In this document: positions 53,260 through 61,720 of the stretch, one piece after another
How the letters are laid out: each line of letters opens with the position of its first letter
Position numbering within the stretch: the stretch's first letter is position 1
From: Yunchengibacter salinarum
Lineage (GTDB): Bacteria > Pseudomonadota > Alphaproteobacteria > Sphingomonadales > Kordiimonadaceae
Direction of reading: 5' to 3'
DNA: 64,000 nucleotides
NCBI RefSeq assembly: GCF_037658235.1
Contig: NZ_JBBJLN010000001.1
Location: 404,975 to 468,974 of the forward strand
Notes under the pieces: model-generated
Seen by the model: only the letters and a program-made list of their open reading frames with translations
What the model was told of the DNA's origin: nothing
The model's database searches: none
Translations under genes and position numbers: made by a program

Positions 53260-53802
53260 TCAGGGTTTTGGCGGGCGCGATGGCTCCGGGTTGCCGAAAG
53301 GGGCGATGGCTGCCTTGTCCGATACCTCCCGGTAATGTTTCAGAACCCAGTGCACCGTGGGAAACGCCAGGTCATCCCATGGAATGGCGTCCCAGCGGAA
53401 AAGTTGCGCCTCCAGGCTTTCCACACCGGGGGCGAAGCTGGGTTCCTTCAGCTTCGCGCGGTACATCATATGCACCTGGCTGATATGCTGAACCGTATAG
53501 ACGGCCAGCAGGTCCTGTACCGTGATGGCGGCGCAGGCTTCTTCCATGGCTTCGCGGGCGGCGCCCTGCTCCGGGGTTTCGTTCAGTTCCATATAGCCGG
53601 CGGGGATGGTCCAGAAGCCGTATCGTGGTTCGATCGCCCGGCGTACCAGCAGAAACCGGTCCTCGAACGTGACCACGGCGCCGGTGATGATTTTCGGGTT
53701 TTCGTAATGGACGAAGCCGCAATTGTCGCAGACCAGCCGTTCCAGGTCGTCGCCGTGCGGAACCCGCCGGTCGAATCGCTTGGGAACGGGGGTATCGCTC
53801 AT
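53260..53802 (-). CDS. Nudix hydrolase with N-terminal zinc-ribbon-like CxxC
   Basis: A 180-residue pyrophosphohydrolase. The N-terminus has CDNCGFVHYENP, a Cys pair as in the NudC-like ribbon. The Nudix box is GYMELNETPEQGAAREAMEEACAAI, fitting G-x5-E-x7-R-E-x-x-E-E with a Cys where Gly is commonest. The substrate is unknown, possibly a nucleotide diphosphate derivative. It is not a full NudC because the second Cys pair is absent. Confidence 0.87.
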   Translation of the reverse strand: MSDTPVPKRFDRRVPHGDDLERLVCDNCGFVHYENPKIITGAVVTFEDRFLLVRRAIEPRYGFWTIPAGYMELNETPEQGAAREAMEEACAAITVQDLLAVYTVQHISQVHMMYRAKLKEPSFAPGVESLEAQLFRWDAIPWDDLAFPTVHWVLKHYREVSDKAAIAPFGNPEPSRPPKP

Positions 53803-53912
53803 GCCATGCGCCTTTCGATTGCCGGATCAGCCGCTTCACCAGAACGCCGGGTCGGCGCGGTGACCTGCATGAGAAGTGGCGCGCCAGCCCCGCCCTGTCC
53901 AGTGAAAATCGC

Positions 53913-54356
53913 TCACACGGTCAGGTCCACGATCTGGCCCAGCCGGGCCCCGGCCTGTCCCGCCGCCGCCTGCCGGATGGCGCCGCCAAAAGGCGCTTCG
54001 CGGCGGTTGAGCGCGGCCACGCGGCGTTCCGTCTCGGCCACGTCGCTCACCGAGGAGCGCTGTTCTTCTTCCGCCTGTCGGGGTTGGCCGGCCCCATTGC
54101 GAATGACGGTCAGGGACCGGTCCCGCCGCAGGCCGGTATCTTCCCCGGCCTGGGTGAAGGATTGCCGTTCCGGTCTCGCGGTGCTGTCCGAAAGGGCGTC
54201 CGATGCGCGGCCATCAGCGGCCACCCGCTCAAAAGCGGCGGCGCCAAGGCGCGCCTGCTGACGGGCCGCCGGGTTGTCGGCGGGGCCACGTCGGGCGCGC
54301 AGGGCGTCATTCTGGGCTTGTAATTGGGCGGACAGGCCGCCTTCGGAAATGTTCAT
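53913..54356 (-). CDS. Hypothetical protein
   Basis: A 147-residue, Ala/Arg/Gln/Glu-rich protein with no signal peptide, transmembrane helix or recognised domain. Residues 8-60 and 110-135 are predicted by composition to be helical and charged. It ends in GARLGQIVDLTV, a short hydrophobic tail that stands out from the otherwise polar sequence. The ATG at 54356 is chosen as the first Met after a start-like context; the frame extends further upstream without coding character. It lies beside the ccm operon but is not known to belong to it. Confidence 0.5.
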   Translation of the reverse strand: MNISEGGLSAQLQAQNDALRARRGPADNPAARQQARLGAAAFERVAADGRASDALSDSTARPERQSFTQAGEDTGLRRDRSLTVIRNGAGQPRQAEEEQRSSVSDVAETERRVAALNRREAPFGGAIRQAAAGQAGARLGQIVDLTV

Positions 54357-54462
54357 AAATGGTCTCGACTGCTGGTGCGATGGCATTCCAGGCAGACGAT
54401 TTCTTCGCGCCCCGATAATCCGCATTTTGGCGGAATGGCCCTCATCGGGCCGCGAGTGGGAC

Positions 54463-55572
54463 TCAAGAATTTGGCTTTTTATTCAAATTGTCAAGAATTT
54501 GCCTGATGGCGGGCCGGTTTTCCGGCGCCACACTGTCCAGCGCCTGGTCCAGAACGGCGCGGGCCTTGTCCGGTTCCCCGCGTGCCATATGGGTGCGGGC
54601 CAGCATCAGCCAGCCTTCGGTATTCCGGGGCTCATTGGCCAGGCGCGCCTTGAGTCGTCCGATCATGTCATCGATGAATTGGCGCTGCTCCGCGGGGCTC
54701 ATGTCCGCCACGCGGGCGCGGTCCTGCGCGCTGATGCCGGGGGCGGGGCCGTCACCGTTCAGGGCGGAAAGGCGGGATTCCACCATGGGGCGCCACGGGG
54801 CATCCGGCTCGCTTTCCGCCAGCAGGCCCGTCCAGATGTCCCGCGCCCGTTCGGGCCGGTCGTCCTGCTCGGCCACCAGCCCCAGATAATAGCGCCCTGC
54901 CGGGTGGCGGGGCGCGCGGGCCAGCAGATCGTCCAGTACCAGCCGGGCGGCGGGGGTGGCCTTGCCGTCATTCATGGCGAGAAAGGCTTCCAGCCGCTCC
55001 ACCCGCCATTGGGTGTTGTCCGGTTCCAGCCGCACCAGCGCGCCAAAGGCCCGCGCCGCCAGCCCGTAATCGCCGAGTCCCCGTGCCGTGCGCGCCAGAA
55101 TGGCCCAGCCTTCCGTGTCGTCGGGATTGTCCGCCAGATGGGCGCGAATATCGGCCATGGCCTGCCGGAAGCTGGGGCCGCCTTGGGTCACGGGCTGGTC
55201 CGCCATGGATTCCCGTTCGCCGGGGGCCGCCTTCATGCCCGGATGGCCGCCAAGGGCATAGAGCCCCAGCCCGCCCAGCAGAATCAGCGCGCTCAGCCCC
55301 GTCAGGACCGGCCAGGATGTGCGCGCCCCGGTGCGCGCGGGGCCGCCTTCGCTGGTCACGTCCAGCAGGCGCTTCTTGATTTCGTTTCTGGCGCGGGCGG
55401 CGGCATCGGGCGCCACCTTGCCCGCCGCCTCGTCCGCATCCAGCTCATCAAGTTGGGCCCTGAAATGCGCCACCGGATCGTCGCGCATGTCCTGCTGGCG
55501 GGCGAAGCGTATGCCAATCAGCATCAGCCCGGCGGCGATGGCGCCCATCAGGAAAGTGATTGCCCAGATCAT
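54463..55572 (-). CDS. ccmI: Cytochrome c biogenesis protein CcmI
   Basis: Apocytochrome c chaperone of the System I heme ligation complex. It has 369 residues. Two transmembrane helices (about 1-22 and 88-110) flank a cytosolic loop with the ARDEIKKRLLD-like motif, and the C-terminal ~250 residues form TPR repeats in the periplasm that bind the apocytochrome C-terminus. It is the last gene of the nine-gene ccm operon and overlaps ccmH by four bases. Confidence 0.93.
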   Translation of the reverse strand: MIWAITFLMGAIAAGLMLIGIRFARQQDMRDDPVAHFRAQLDELDADEAAGKVAPDAAARARNEIKKRLLDVTSEGGPARTGARTSWPVLTGLSALILLGGLGLYALGGHPGMKAAPGERESMADQPVTQGGPSFRQAMADIRAHLADNPDDTEGWAILARTARGLGDYGLAARAFGALVRLEPDNTQWRVERLEAFLAMNDGKATPAARLVLDDLLARAPRHPAGRYYLGLVAEQDDRPERARDIWTGLLAESEPDAPWRPMVESRLSALNGDGPAPGISAQDRARVADMSPAEQRQFIDDMIGRLKARLANEPRNTEGWLMLARTHMARGEPDKARAVLDQALDSVAPENRPAIRQILDNLNKKPNS

Positions 55573-56099
55573 GCCCTGTCGTCTCCGTTGGCCCGGCTGC
55601 CTTCATGGGGGGGTGCATCCGTGTTCGCGGCCGCGAGCAGGGCATCCGCGGCGGCTTCTTCTTCCGCGGACAGGGCGGGCGCGGGGCGCTTGCGCCGTCC
55701 CAGCCAGACCGCCAGCCCCGCCAGCGCCAGAAACAGCACGGGCGAGCCCCACAGCAGCAGAGTGCGCGCATCCAGCGGCGGTTCCAGCAGCACCCAGTCG
55801 CCATAGCGCGCCACCAGATAATTCTTGATTGCCTGATTGGATTTGCCCGCGGCCACCTGCTCCCGCACCAGGGCGCGCAAATCCCTGGCCAGGTCCGCAT
55901 CGCTGTCCACGATGGACTGGTTCTGGCACACCAGACAGCGAATTTCCTGCATCAGGGCGCGGGCGCGGGCTTCGGCCCGCGGGTCCGCCAGTTGCTGTTC
56001 ATCCACCGCCACCGCCCATACCGGGTTGGTGGCGGGCGCGGCGAGGATGAGCGCCCCCATCGTCAGACACAGCATGAAAGCGGCGAGCCACAGGCGCAT
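55569..56099 (-). CDS. ccmH: Cytochrome c-type biogenesis protein CcmH (CycL)
   Basis: Periplasmic thiol-reducing component that handles the apocytochrome CxxCH motif. It has 176 residues with a signal/anchor at 1-24, the redox motif RCLVCQNQ with Cys55 and Cys58, and a C-terminal transmembrane helix (about 125-142). The short (CycL) form is separate from CcmI, as in most alphaproteobacteria. Confidence 0.94.
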   Translation of the reverse strand: MRLWLAAFMLCLTMGALILAAPATNPVWAVAVDEQQLADPRAEARARALMQEIRCLVCQNQSIVDSDADLARDLRALVREQVAAGKSNQAIKNYLVARYGDWVLLEPPLDARTLLLWGSPVLFLALAGLAVWLGRRKRPAPALSAEEEAAADALLAAANTDAPPHEGSRANGDDRA

Positions 56100-56650
56100 C
56101 AGCGTACCTTTTCCAGTTCCGGCAAAAGCCGTTTTTGCAGGCTGTCCCCGATGATCGGCCCGAAATGACGATAGCGTACCACGCCGTCCGGCCCGACCAG
56201 GAAGGTTTCCGGTACGCCCGTTACCCCCCAGTCGATTGCTACGCGCCCGTCCCGGTCCACGCCGATGCGGCTGAACGGGTTGCCCAATTCATCGAGAAAG
56301 GCGCGGGCATCCGCCGGGTCGTCCTTATAGGCGATGCCCACCAGGCGCACATTTTCCTTTTGCGCCAGATTCATCAGGGCGCTGTGCTCCGCCCGGCAGG
56401 GCACGCACCAGCTTGCGAAGAAATTCACCAGCACCGGCTGGTCAGGCGCGGTCAGGGTCTTTCCGTCAAGGCCGGGGCCGCCGGGGTCCAGCGCGGGCAG
56501 TTGGAAATCCGGGGCCGGGCGGCCGATCAGCACGCTCTTTATTTCCTTGGGGTCGCGGTCAGCGGTCAGCATGGCGGCAAACAGGCCGATCAGCGCGGCG
56601 AAGGCCAGCACCGGCAGAAACACCAGGGCGCGCGGGCGACGTGCGGTCAT
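56099..56650 (-). CDS. ccmG: Thiol:disulfide oxidoreductase CcmG/DsbE
   Basis: Membrane-anchored thioredoxin-like reductant of apocytochrome c. It has 183 residues with one N-terminal anchor (about 8-26), the active site WCVPC at 81-85, the family-specific GVTGVPETFLVGPDG cis-Pro loop, and GRPAPDFQLPAL. The start is taken at 56650 (MTARRPRALVF), overlapping the ccmF stop by four bases. Confidence 0.95.
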   Translation of the reverse strand: MTARRPRALVFLPVLAFAALIGLFAAMLTADRDPKEIKSVLIGRPAPDFQLPALDPGGPGLDGKTLTAPDQPVLVNFFASWCVPCRAEHSALMNLAQKENVRLVGIAYKDDPADARAFLDELGNPFSRIGVDRDGRVAIDWGVTGVPETFLVGPDGVVRYRHFGPIIGDSLQKRLLPELEKVR

Positions 56651-58635
56651 GCGCCTGCCTCCAGCTTGTGTGCCCCGCCATCGGGGGCGCTGCGTTTCGC
56701 CCCGGGCAAACCCAGCCTCAACCGCCGGTCGGACAGCGACAGCAGCCCGCCAAGCACCATCAGGATCGCCCCCAGCCACAGAAGCGAAATGCCCGGCTTG
56801 TGATAAAGCCGCACGGACCACTGACCGTCCCCGGCAAACTCACCGATCACCGCGTACAGGTCGCCGGACAGAAGCGGTGCGATGGCCGCTTCTGTGGTGT
56901 TCATGGGCGGGTTGGCATAAACCCGGTCTTCCGGCTTCAGCACCCTCACCACGTCATCGCCGCGCAGCACGGTGAAAGTGCCCTGAACGGCGCTGTAGTT
57001 CGGCCCCGCCTTGGGGCTCACGCCATCCAGCCGGAAGCGATAGTTGCCCACCACGGCGCTTTCGCCGGGCTTCAGCAGGGTCAGGCTCTCCCGCGTCCAG
57101 GCTTCGCTCAGGGTGATGCCCAGAACCAGTGCGGCCACGCCCAGATGGGCCAGCACCTGACCATAGCGGGCGCGGGGCAGGCGCAGCAGCCGGTCCAGCT
57201 TGTTGCGGCGGTCTTTTACGTCCCGCCACAGGTCCGCCAGCACCGCGCCGGTCAGCCACAGGCCCAGGGTCAGCCCCAGCAGCGTCATCACCGGGTCGCC
57301 AATGCGGGGCCAGGCCAGCACCACCGCCAGCACCACCGCCACCAGCGCCACCGGCAGCGACAGGCTCAGCGCCCGGCGCATCCGGCCCCGTTTCCAGGCC
57401 AGCACCGGCCCCATGGTAAGCGCCACCACCAGCGGCGACATCAGCACCAGCGCGGCATAATTGAAGAAGGGCGGCCCCACCGAAATCTGCCCCAGCCCCA
57501 TGGCTTCCATCACCAGCGGATAAAGCGTGCCCACCAGCACCACGCCGGAAAAGGTGGCCAGCAGGATATTGTTCAGCACCAGCGCCGATTCCCGGCTGAC
57601 CGTGGCGAACAGACCGCCGCCGGACAGGCCCGGCGCGCGCCAGGCATACAGCGTCAGCGCGCCGCCCACGGCGAAGGCGAGAAAGCCGAGAATGAAAATG
57701 CCCCGCTCCGGGTCCACGGCGAAGGCATGGACGGATGTGAGCACGCCCGACCGCACCAGAAAGGTGCCGAGCAGCGAGAAGGAAAAGGCCACGATGGCGA
57801 GCAGGATGGTCCAGCTTTTCAGGGCATCGCGCTTTTCCACCACAATGGCGGAATGCAGCAGGGCGGTGGCGGCCAGCCAGGGCATGAAGCTGGCATTTTC
57901 CACCGGGTCCCAGAACCACCAGCCGCCCCAGCCCAGTTCGTAATAGGCCCACCAGGACCCCAGCGCGATTCCGGCGGTCAGAAACATCCAGGCCAGCAGG
58001 GTCCAGGGCCGGACCCAGCGCGCCCAGGCGGGGGTGACACGGCCATCGATCAGCGCCGCCACGGCAAAGGAAAAGGCCACGCTCAGCCCCACATAGCCCA
58101 GATAGAGCATAGGCGGATGAAAGGCGAGGCCGGGGTCCTGCAACAGCGGATTCAGGCCCTGACCTTCGCCGGGGGCGGGGCTGAGCCGCTCGAACGGGTT
58201 GGATGTGAGCAGGATGAACAGCAGAAAGCCCAGCGCCAGCAGGTTCTGCACCGCCAGCACGCGGGCCCGGAAGCGGATCGGCAGCTTTTGACCCCGCCAG
58301 GCGATCAGGGCCGCGAACAGGGCCAGGATCAGCACCCACAGCAGCAGGCTGCCTTCATGATTGCCCCAGGTGCCGGAGATTTTATACAGTAATGGCTTGG
58401 CCGTATGAGAGTTGGCCGTAACGACTTTCAGCGAGAAGTCCGACGTTACAAAGGCATATGTGAGCGCGCCAAAGGCAATGGCCAGCATCAGGAACAGGCC
58501 CGGCGCCACGCCGTCCGCCACGGCCATCAGGCGGCTGTCACCGCGCGCGGCGCCGATCTGCGGCACCACCGCGCCCAGCAGCGCCAGCAGCAGGGCGATC
58601 CCCAGGGCCGCTTGTCCGATTTCCGCCGCCATCAC
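56647..58635 (-). CDS. ccmF: Cytochrome c heme lyase subunit CcmF
   Basis: Integral-membrane heme ligase with the tryptophan-rich WGGWWFWDPVENASFMPWL motif that receives heme from CcmE. It has 662 residues with about 14-15 transmembrane helices and conserved periplasmic histidines around the WWD loop. Its 3' half also carries a periplasmic beta-rich loop (about 520-610). The MMAAEIG start at 58635 or 58632 overlaps the ccmE end. Confidence 0.96.
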   Translation of the reverse strand: MMAAEIGQAALGIALLLALLGAVVPQIGAARGDSRLMAVADGVAPGLFLMLAIAFGALTYAFVTSDFSLKVVTANSHTAKPLLYKISGTWGNHEGSLLLWVLILALFAALIAWRGQKLPIRFRARVLAVQNLLALGFLLFILLTSNPFERLSPAPGEGQGLNPLLQDPGLAFHPPMLYLGYVGLSVAFSFAVAALIDGRVTPAWARWVRPWTLLAWMFLTAGIALGSWWAYYELGWGGWWFWDPVENASFMPWLAATALLHSAIVVEKRDALKSWTILLAIVAFSFSLLGTFLVRSGVLTSVHAFAVDPERGIFILGFLAFAVGGALTLYAWRAPGLSGGGLFATVSRESALVLNNILLATFSGVVLVGTLYPLVMEAMGLGQISVGPPFFNYAALVLMSPLVVALTMGPVLAWKRGRMRRALSLSLPVALVAVVLAVVLAWPRIGDPVMTLLGLTLGLWLTGAVLADLWRDVKDRRNKLDRLLRLPRARYGQVLAHLGVAALVLGITLSEAWTRESLTLLKPGESAVVGNYRFRLDGVSPKAGPNYSAVQGTFTVLRGDDVVRVLKPEDRVYANPPMNTTEAAIAPLLSGDLYAVIGEFAGDGQWSVRLYHKPGISLLWLGAILMVLGGLLSLSDRRLRLGLPGAKRSAPDGGAHKLEAGA

Positions 58636-59150
58636 GTGCCCCCCGGCTTTTCGCCGTCTTTTCCGTCAGCTTTCGGGCCGGACGACATGTTATCGGGATG
58701 GGCGCAGGCTTCGGGGTTTTCCGGCATACTGCCCGGCGGCGCGTAATTTTCGTCATGCTTGGCCAGCACGGTATCGGCGCGGAAGGTGCCGTCCGCCGTC
58801 AGCCTGCCTTCGGTGACAACGCCCTGCCCTTCGCGGAACAGGTCCGGCAGCAGGCCCTTGTAATGGACGGGAATATCCGCCACGCAGTCCGTTACCACAA
58901 AGCGATAGGTGAGCTTGTCATCCAGCCGGGAAAAGCTGTCCTCGGCCACCAGCCCGCCCAGCCGCACCCGCTGGTCGGCGGCCAACTGGCCGCTTTCGGC
59001 GCGGGCCTTCAGGGCCGTCGGTTGCAGGAACAGGCTCAGGGAATCGCCGCCAAGCGCCACAAGAATGAGCGCCACCGCGCCCGCCAGCGTGGCCAGTGCC
59101 GCGGAAATGACCAGCAGCCGTTGTTTCTTGCGTGTGACCAGTCCAGCCAT
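58632..59150 (-). CDS. ccmE: Heme chaperone CcmE
   Basis: Periplasmic heme carrier that binds heme covalently to a histidine. It has 172 residues: an N-terminal anchor (about 12-32), an OB-fold with RLGGLVAEDS and VVTDCVADIPVHYKGLLPDLFREGQG, then TVLAKHDENY, with the heme-binding His132 and Tyr136 in the HxxxY motif. A 35-residue Pro/Asp/Lys tail follows. Confidence 0.96.
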   Translation of the reverse strand: MAGLVTRKKQRLLVISAALATLAGAVALILVALGGDSLSLFLQPTALKARAESGQLAADQRVRLGGLVAEDSFSRLDDKLTYRFVVTDCVADIPVHYKGLLPDLFREGQGVVTEGRLTADGTFRADTVLAKHDENYAPPGSMPENPEACAHPDNMSSGPKADGKDGEKPGGT

Positions 59151-59155
59151 CGGGC

Positions 59156-59335
59156 TTAATTCCTGCCTTGTTCGGTGGTGCGCCGCCGGGCGGGGCGCAA
59201 TGAGTCCAGCCGCTGGCGGGTGCGCCGGGCCTGTCGGTGGCTTGCCAACGCCAAAACGCCCAGCACCAGCGCGGTCAGGCCATAGGAAGCCCAGACAAAG
59301 ACCCCGTATCCGCCCATGGCGAAGAAAGTGCTCAT
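59156..59335 (-). CDS. ccmD: Heme exporter protein CcmD
   Basis: A 59-residue membrane protein that helps release holo-CcmE from the CcmABC complex. It begins MSTFFAMGGYGVFVWASYGL, the hallmark CcmD start, with one transmembrane helix at about 7-31, and a basic tail rich in Arg. The start codon is at 59335 and the stop lies five bases before the ccmE start. Short length makes it easy to miss. It overlaps the ccmC stop by four bases. Confidence 0.9.
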   Translation of the reverse strand: MSTFFAMGGYGVFVWASYGLTALVLGVLALASHRQARRTRQRLDSLRPARRRTTEQGRN

Positions 59336-60069
59336 TGCGCGCGCCCCCTGTCCGCCGCCAGCCGGTTCATCCGCAGCACATCCAGCTTGCGGCGGTCCAA
59401 CTCAAGGCCGAGGCGGCCCAGAAACAGCCAGATGAAATACGCCTTGAAGGCCAGCGCCATGATCAGAAGCGGCCACAACATGCTGCCATCGATGGTGGGC
59501 CCGTCCAGCCGCATCACGCTGGCAGGTTGGTGCAGGGTGTGCCACCAGTCCACCGAAAACTTGATCACGGGGATGTTCACCGTGCCCACAAGGGCCAGAA
59601 TCGCCGCTGCGCGGCCCGCCTTGTCGTGATCGTCCAACGCCGACCACAGCGCCATATAGGCCAGATACAGAAAGAACAGGATCAACATGCTGGTCAACCG
59701 CCCGTCCCACACCCAATAGGTGCCCCACATGGGCTTGCCCCACAGCGCCCCCGTGGCCAGGGCCAGAAAGGTGAAGGCGGCCCCGACCGGGGCGGCGGCC
59801 TTGCCCGCCAGCAGGGCCAGCGGATGGCGCCAGACCAGCCCGGCAAAGCTGGCCACCGCCATCACCATATAGACGAACAGCGCCATCCAGGCGGCGGGGA
59901 CGTGCACATACATGATCCGCACGCTGTCGCCCTGCTGATAATCGGCGGGGCTGGTCACCAGCGCGGCATACAGGCCCACGGCCAGCGCCCCCGCCATGAC
60001 CCGGAAGGCCCAGGGGCGGATAAGGCTGCTCAGCCGGTTGAACCGGGCGGGATTGGCGAGCGCGTGCAT
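59332..60069 (-). CDS. ccmC: Heme exporter/handling protein CcmC
   Basis: Six-helix membrane protein that loads heme onto CcmE. It has 245 residues with the tryptophan-rich WGTYWVWD motif at 115-122 and conserved periplasmic histidines in MYVHVPAAW and WWHTLHQPAS. The start is taken at 60069 (MHALANPARFNRL). A 149-base gap separates it from ccmB. Confidence 0.95.
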   Translation of the reverse strand: MHALANPARFNRLSSLIRPWAFRVMAGALAVGLYAALVTSPADYQQGDSVRIMYVHVPAAWMALFVYMVMAVASFAGLVWRHPLALLAGKAAAPVGAAFTFLALATGALWGKPMWGTYWVWDGRLTSMLILFFLYLAYMALWSALDDHDKAGRAAAILALVGTVNIPVIKFSVDWWHTLHQPASVMRLDGPTIDGSMLWPLLIMALAFKAYFIWLFLGRLGLELDRRKLDVLRMNRLAADRGRAQ

Positions 60070-60218
60070 GGGTGCGGCGGGGCTCCTGCGTTGATGGGCG
60101 CTTTCACGGCGATGCGCGACGCCGGGCACCGGGTGATTGTCCCTTACCTATCCCGGCTGACCGTCGGCGGCAAGAGACCGCGACAGCGTGACCGGTCCTG
60201 CTCCGGTGCCGGCGTTCT

Positions 60219-60926
60219 TTATTCCAGAGCCAGCTTCAGGGCGAGCACGCTGGCCGGTATGCTGACCAGTGCGGCCAGCAGGCTGGTGGCGCCCAAGAGG
60301 GCCAGATGCGGCACGGGTGCTTGCAGATTGGCGCTGGCATCCACGGCCCCCACGGCGAAGATCAGGGTGGGAATGGTCAGGGGCAGCACCAGAAGCGCGA
60401 TCAGCACGCCGCCTCGCCGCACCGCCACGGTCAGCGACGCGCCCACCCCTCCTATCAGTGACAGCGCCGGGCTGCCGATGAGAAAGCCCAGCAGCAGCAC
60501 CCCCAGGCTTTGCCCGGACAGCCCCAGCATGGCGCCGAGCAGCGGGGTCATCAGGGCCAGCGGCAGCATCAGGCCCAGCCAGTGGGCCGCCGTCTTGGCC
60601 AGAACCACCCCGGTCATACCCACGGGGGAAAGGGCCACCTGATCCAGCGTGCCATCCTCGAAATCCACCTGATAGAGCCGGTCCAGGCTGACAACCGCGG
60701 CCATCAGGGCCACCACCCAGACAATGCCCGGCGCCATACGCGCCAGCAATTGCGGCGCGGGGCCGATGCCGAAGGGAAACAGGCTGACCGCCACCAGAAA
60801 AAAGCCCAGCACAAGGCCCGCCGCGCCGCCTTCGGACCAGGCCAGGGCCACATCGCGCCGAATCAGGGCGATGATGGCGCGCATCAGGCCGGGGCGGGGC
60901 GAATGGTCGGGCGCGGACGGGGTCAT
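60219..60926 (-). CDS. ccmB: Heme ABC exporter permease CcmB
   Basis: Membrane subunit of the CcmAB ATP-driven module, which releases holo-CcmE. It has 235 residues with six transmembrane helices and the early VWVVALMAAVVSLDRLYQVDFEDGTLDQVALSP segment that is diagnostic of CcmB. It overlaps ccmA by four bases. Confidence 0.95.
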   Translation of the reverse strand: MTPSAPDHSPRPGLMRAIIALIRRDVALAWSEGGAAGLVLGFFLVAVSLFPFGIGPAPQLLARMAPGIVWVVALMAAVVSLDRLYQVDFEDGTLDQVALSPVGMTGVVLAKTAAHWLGLMLPLALMTPLLGAMLGLSGQSLGVLLLGFLIGSPALSLIGGVGASLTVAVRRGGVLIALLVLPLTIPTLIFAVGAVDASANLQAPVPHLALLGATSLLAALVSIPASVLALKLALE

Positions 60927-61645
60927 GACAGGCTCTCCGCCGGAATGGGGGCCGGGCCGAAGCGGGCAAGGTCCATAGCGTTTGACACGCCGGGCACCGG
61001 GTCATGGCTGGCGATCACGGCCAGGCCGCCCGCCGCGCGGTGGTCGCGCACCATGGCCGCCAGCGTCTGCCGCCCATCACCGTCAAGGCCGTTCAGGGGT
61101 TCATCCAGCAGCCAGACGGGCCGATCCGCCAGCAGAAAACGCATCAGCGCCGCGCGCCGCCGCTGGCCGGTGGAGAAATAGCGCACCTGCTCCGCCATCA
61201 GGGCGGCGATGCCCAGCCGCGCCGCCGCCGCCTGAAGCCGGGGCGGCGGGATGGTCAGTCCCAGCCCCTCGGCCCAGAAGCGGCTGTTGTCCGCCAGGCT
61301 CAGGCTGTCCTTCAGGCCATCCGCCGATCCGCTGTAAAGCAGGTGTTGGCGCGCCTCCGCCGTGGGCATGGGCATTGGCGCGCCCGCCCCCATCGTCAGG
61401 GTCAGCGCGCCCGCGGCCACAGGCAGAAACCCCGCCAGGGCGCGCAACAGGCTGGACTTGCCGCAGCCGTTCGGCCCTCTCAGCAGCAGCGCATCGCCCC
61501 CGGACAGGCGGAAGGTCACCCCTGCCAGAACATGGCGACCGCCACGGCGCAGGGCCACCGCTTGCGCTTCCAGGGCCAGGGCGTCATGATTCGGGTGCGG
61601 CGGGCCGGATCGGCCCGGTTGATGATGGGGGGAACTGCGTGTCAT
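60923..61645 (-). CDS. ccmA: Heme ABC exporter ATP-binding protein CcmA
   Basis: ABC ATPase of the Ccm system, 240 residues. Walker A is GPNGCGKSS at 57-65, the signature is YFSTGQRRRAALMRFLL, and Walker B is WLLDEPLNGLD. A 20-residue His/Pro-rich N-terminal extension precedes the fold. First gene of the ccmABCDEFGHI operon and divergent from the PLD-family gene. Confidence 0.95.
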   Translation of the reverse strand: MTRSSPHHQPGRSGPPHPNHDALALEAQAVALRRGGRHVLAGVTFRLSGGDALLLRGPNGCGKSSLLRALAGFLPVAAGALTLTMGAGAPMPMPTAEARQHLLYSGSADGLKDSLSLADNSRFWAEGLGLTIPPPRLQAAAARLGIAALMAEQVRYFSTGQRRRAALMRFLLADRPVWLLDEPLNGLDGDGRQTLAAMVRDHRAAGGLAVIASHDPVPGVSNAMDLARFGPAPIPAESLS

Positions 61646-61720
61646 GGGTCACAGGCTAGTCAAGGCTCTGCGGCGGCACAAGCGGGCCGTGCGGGCGGAA
61701 ACGTCGCGGGGGGGCGCGGT

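Noticed and set aside
56413..58392. A 659-codon plus-strand open frame rich in Gln, His, Arg and Pro
   Set aside because: Antisense shadow of ccmF and ccmG. The ccm frames have clear motifs.
61004..61720. Long upstream extension of the phospholipase-D-family gene
   Set aside because: It runs antisense over ccmA. The membrane segments and family similarity start at the GTG at 61721.
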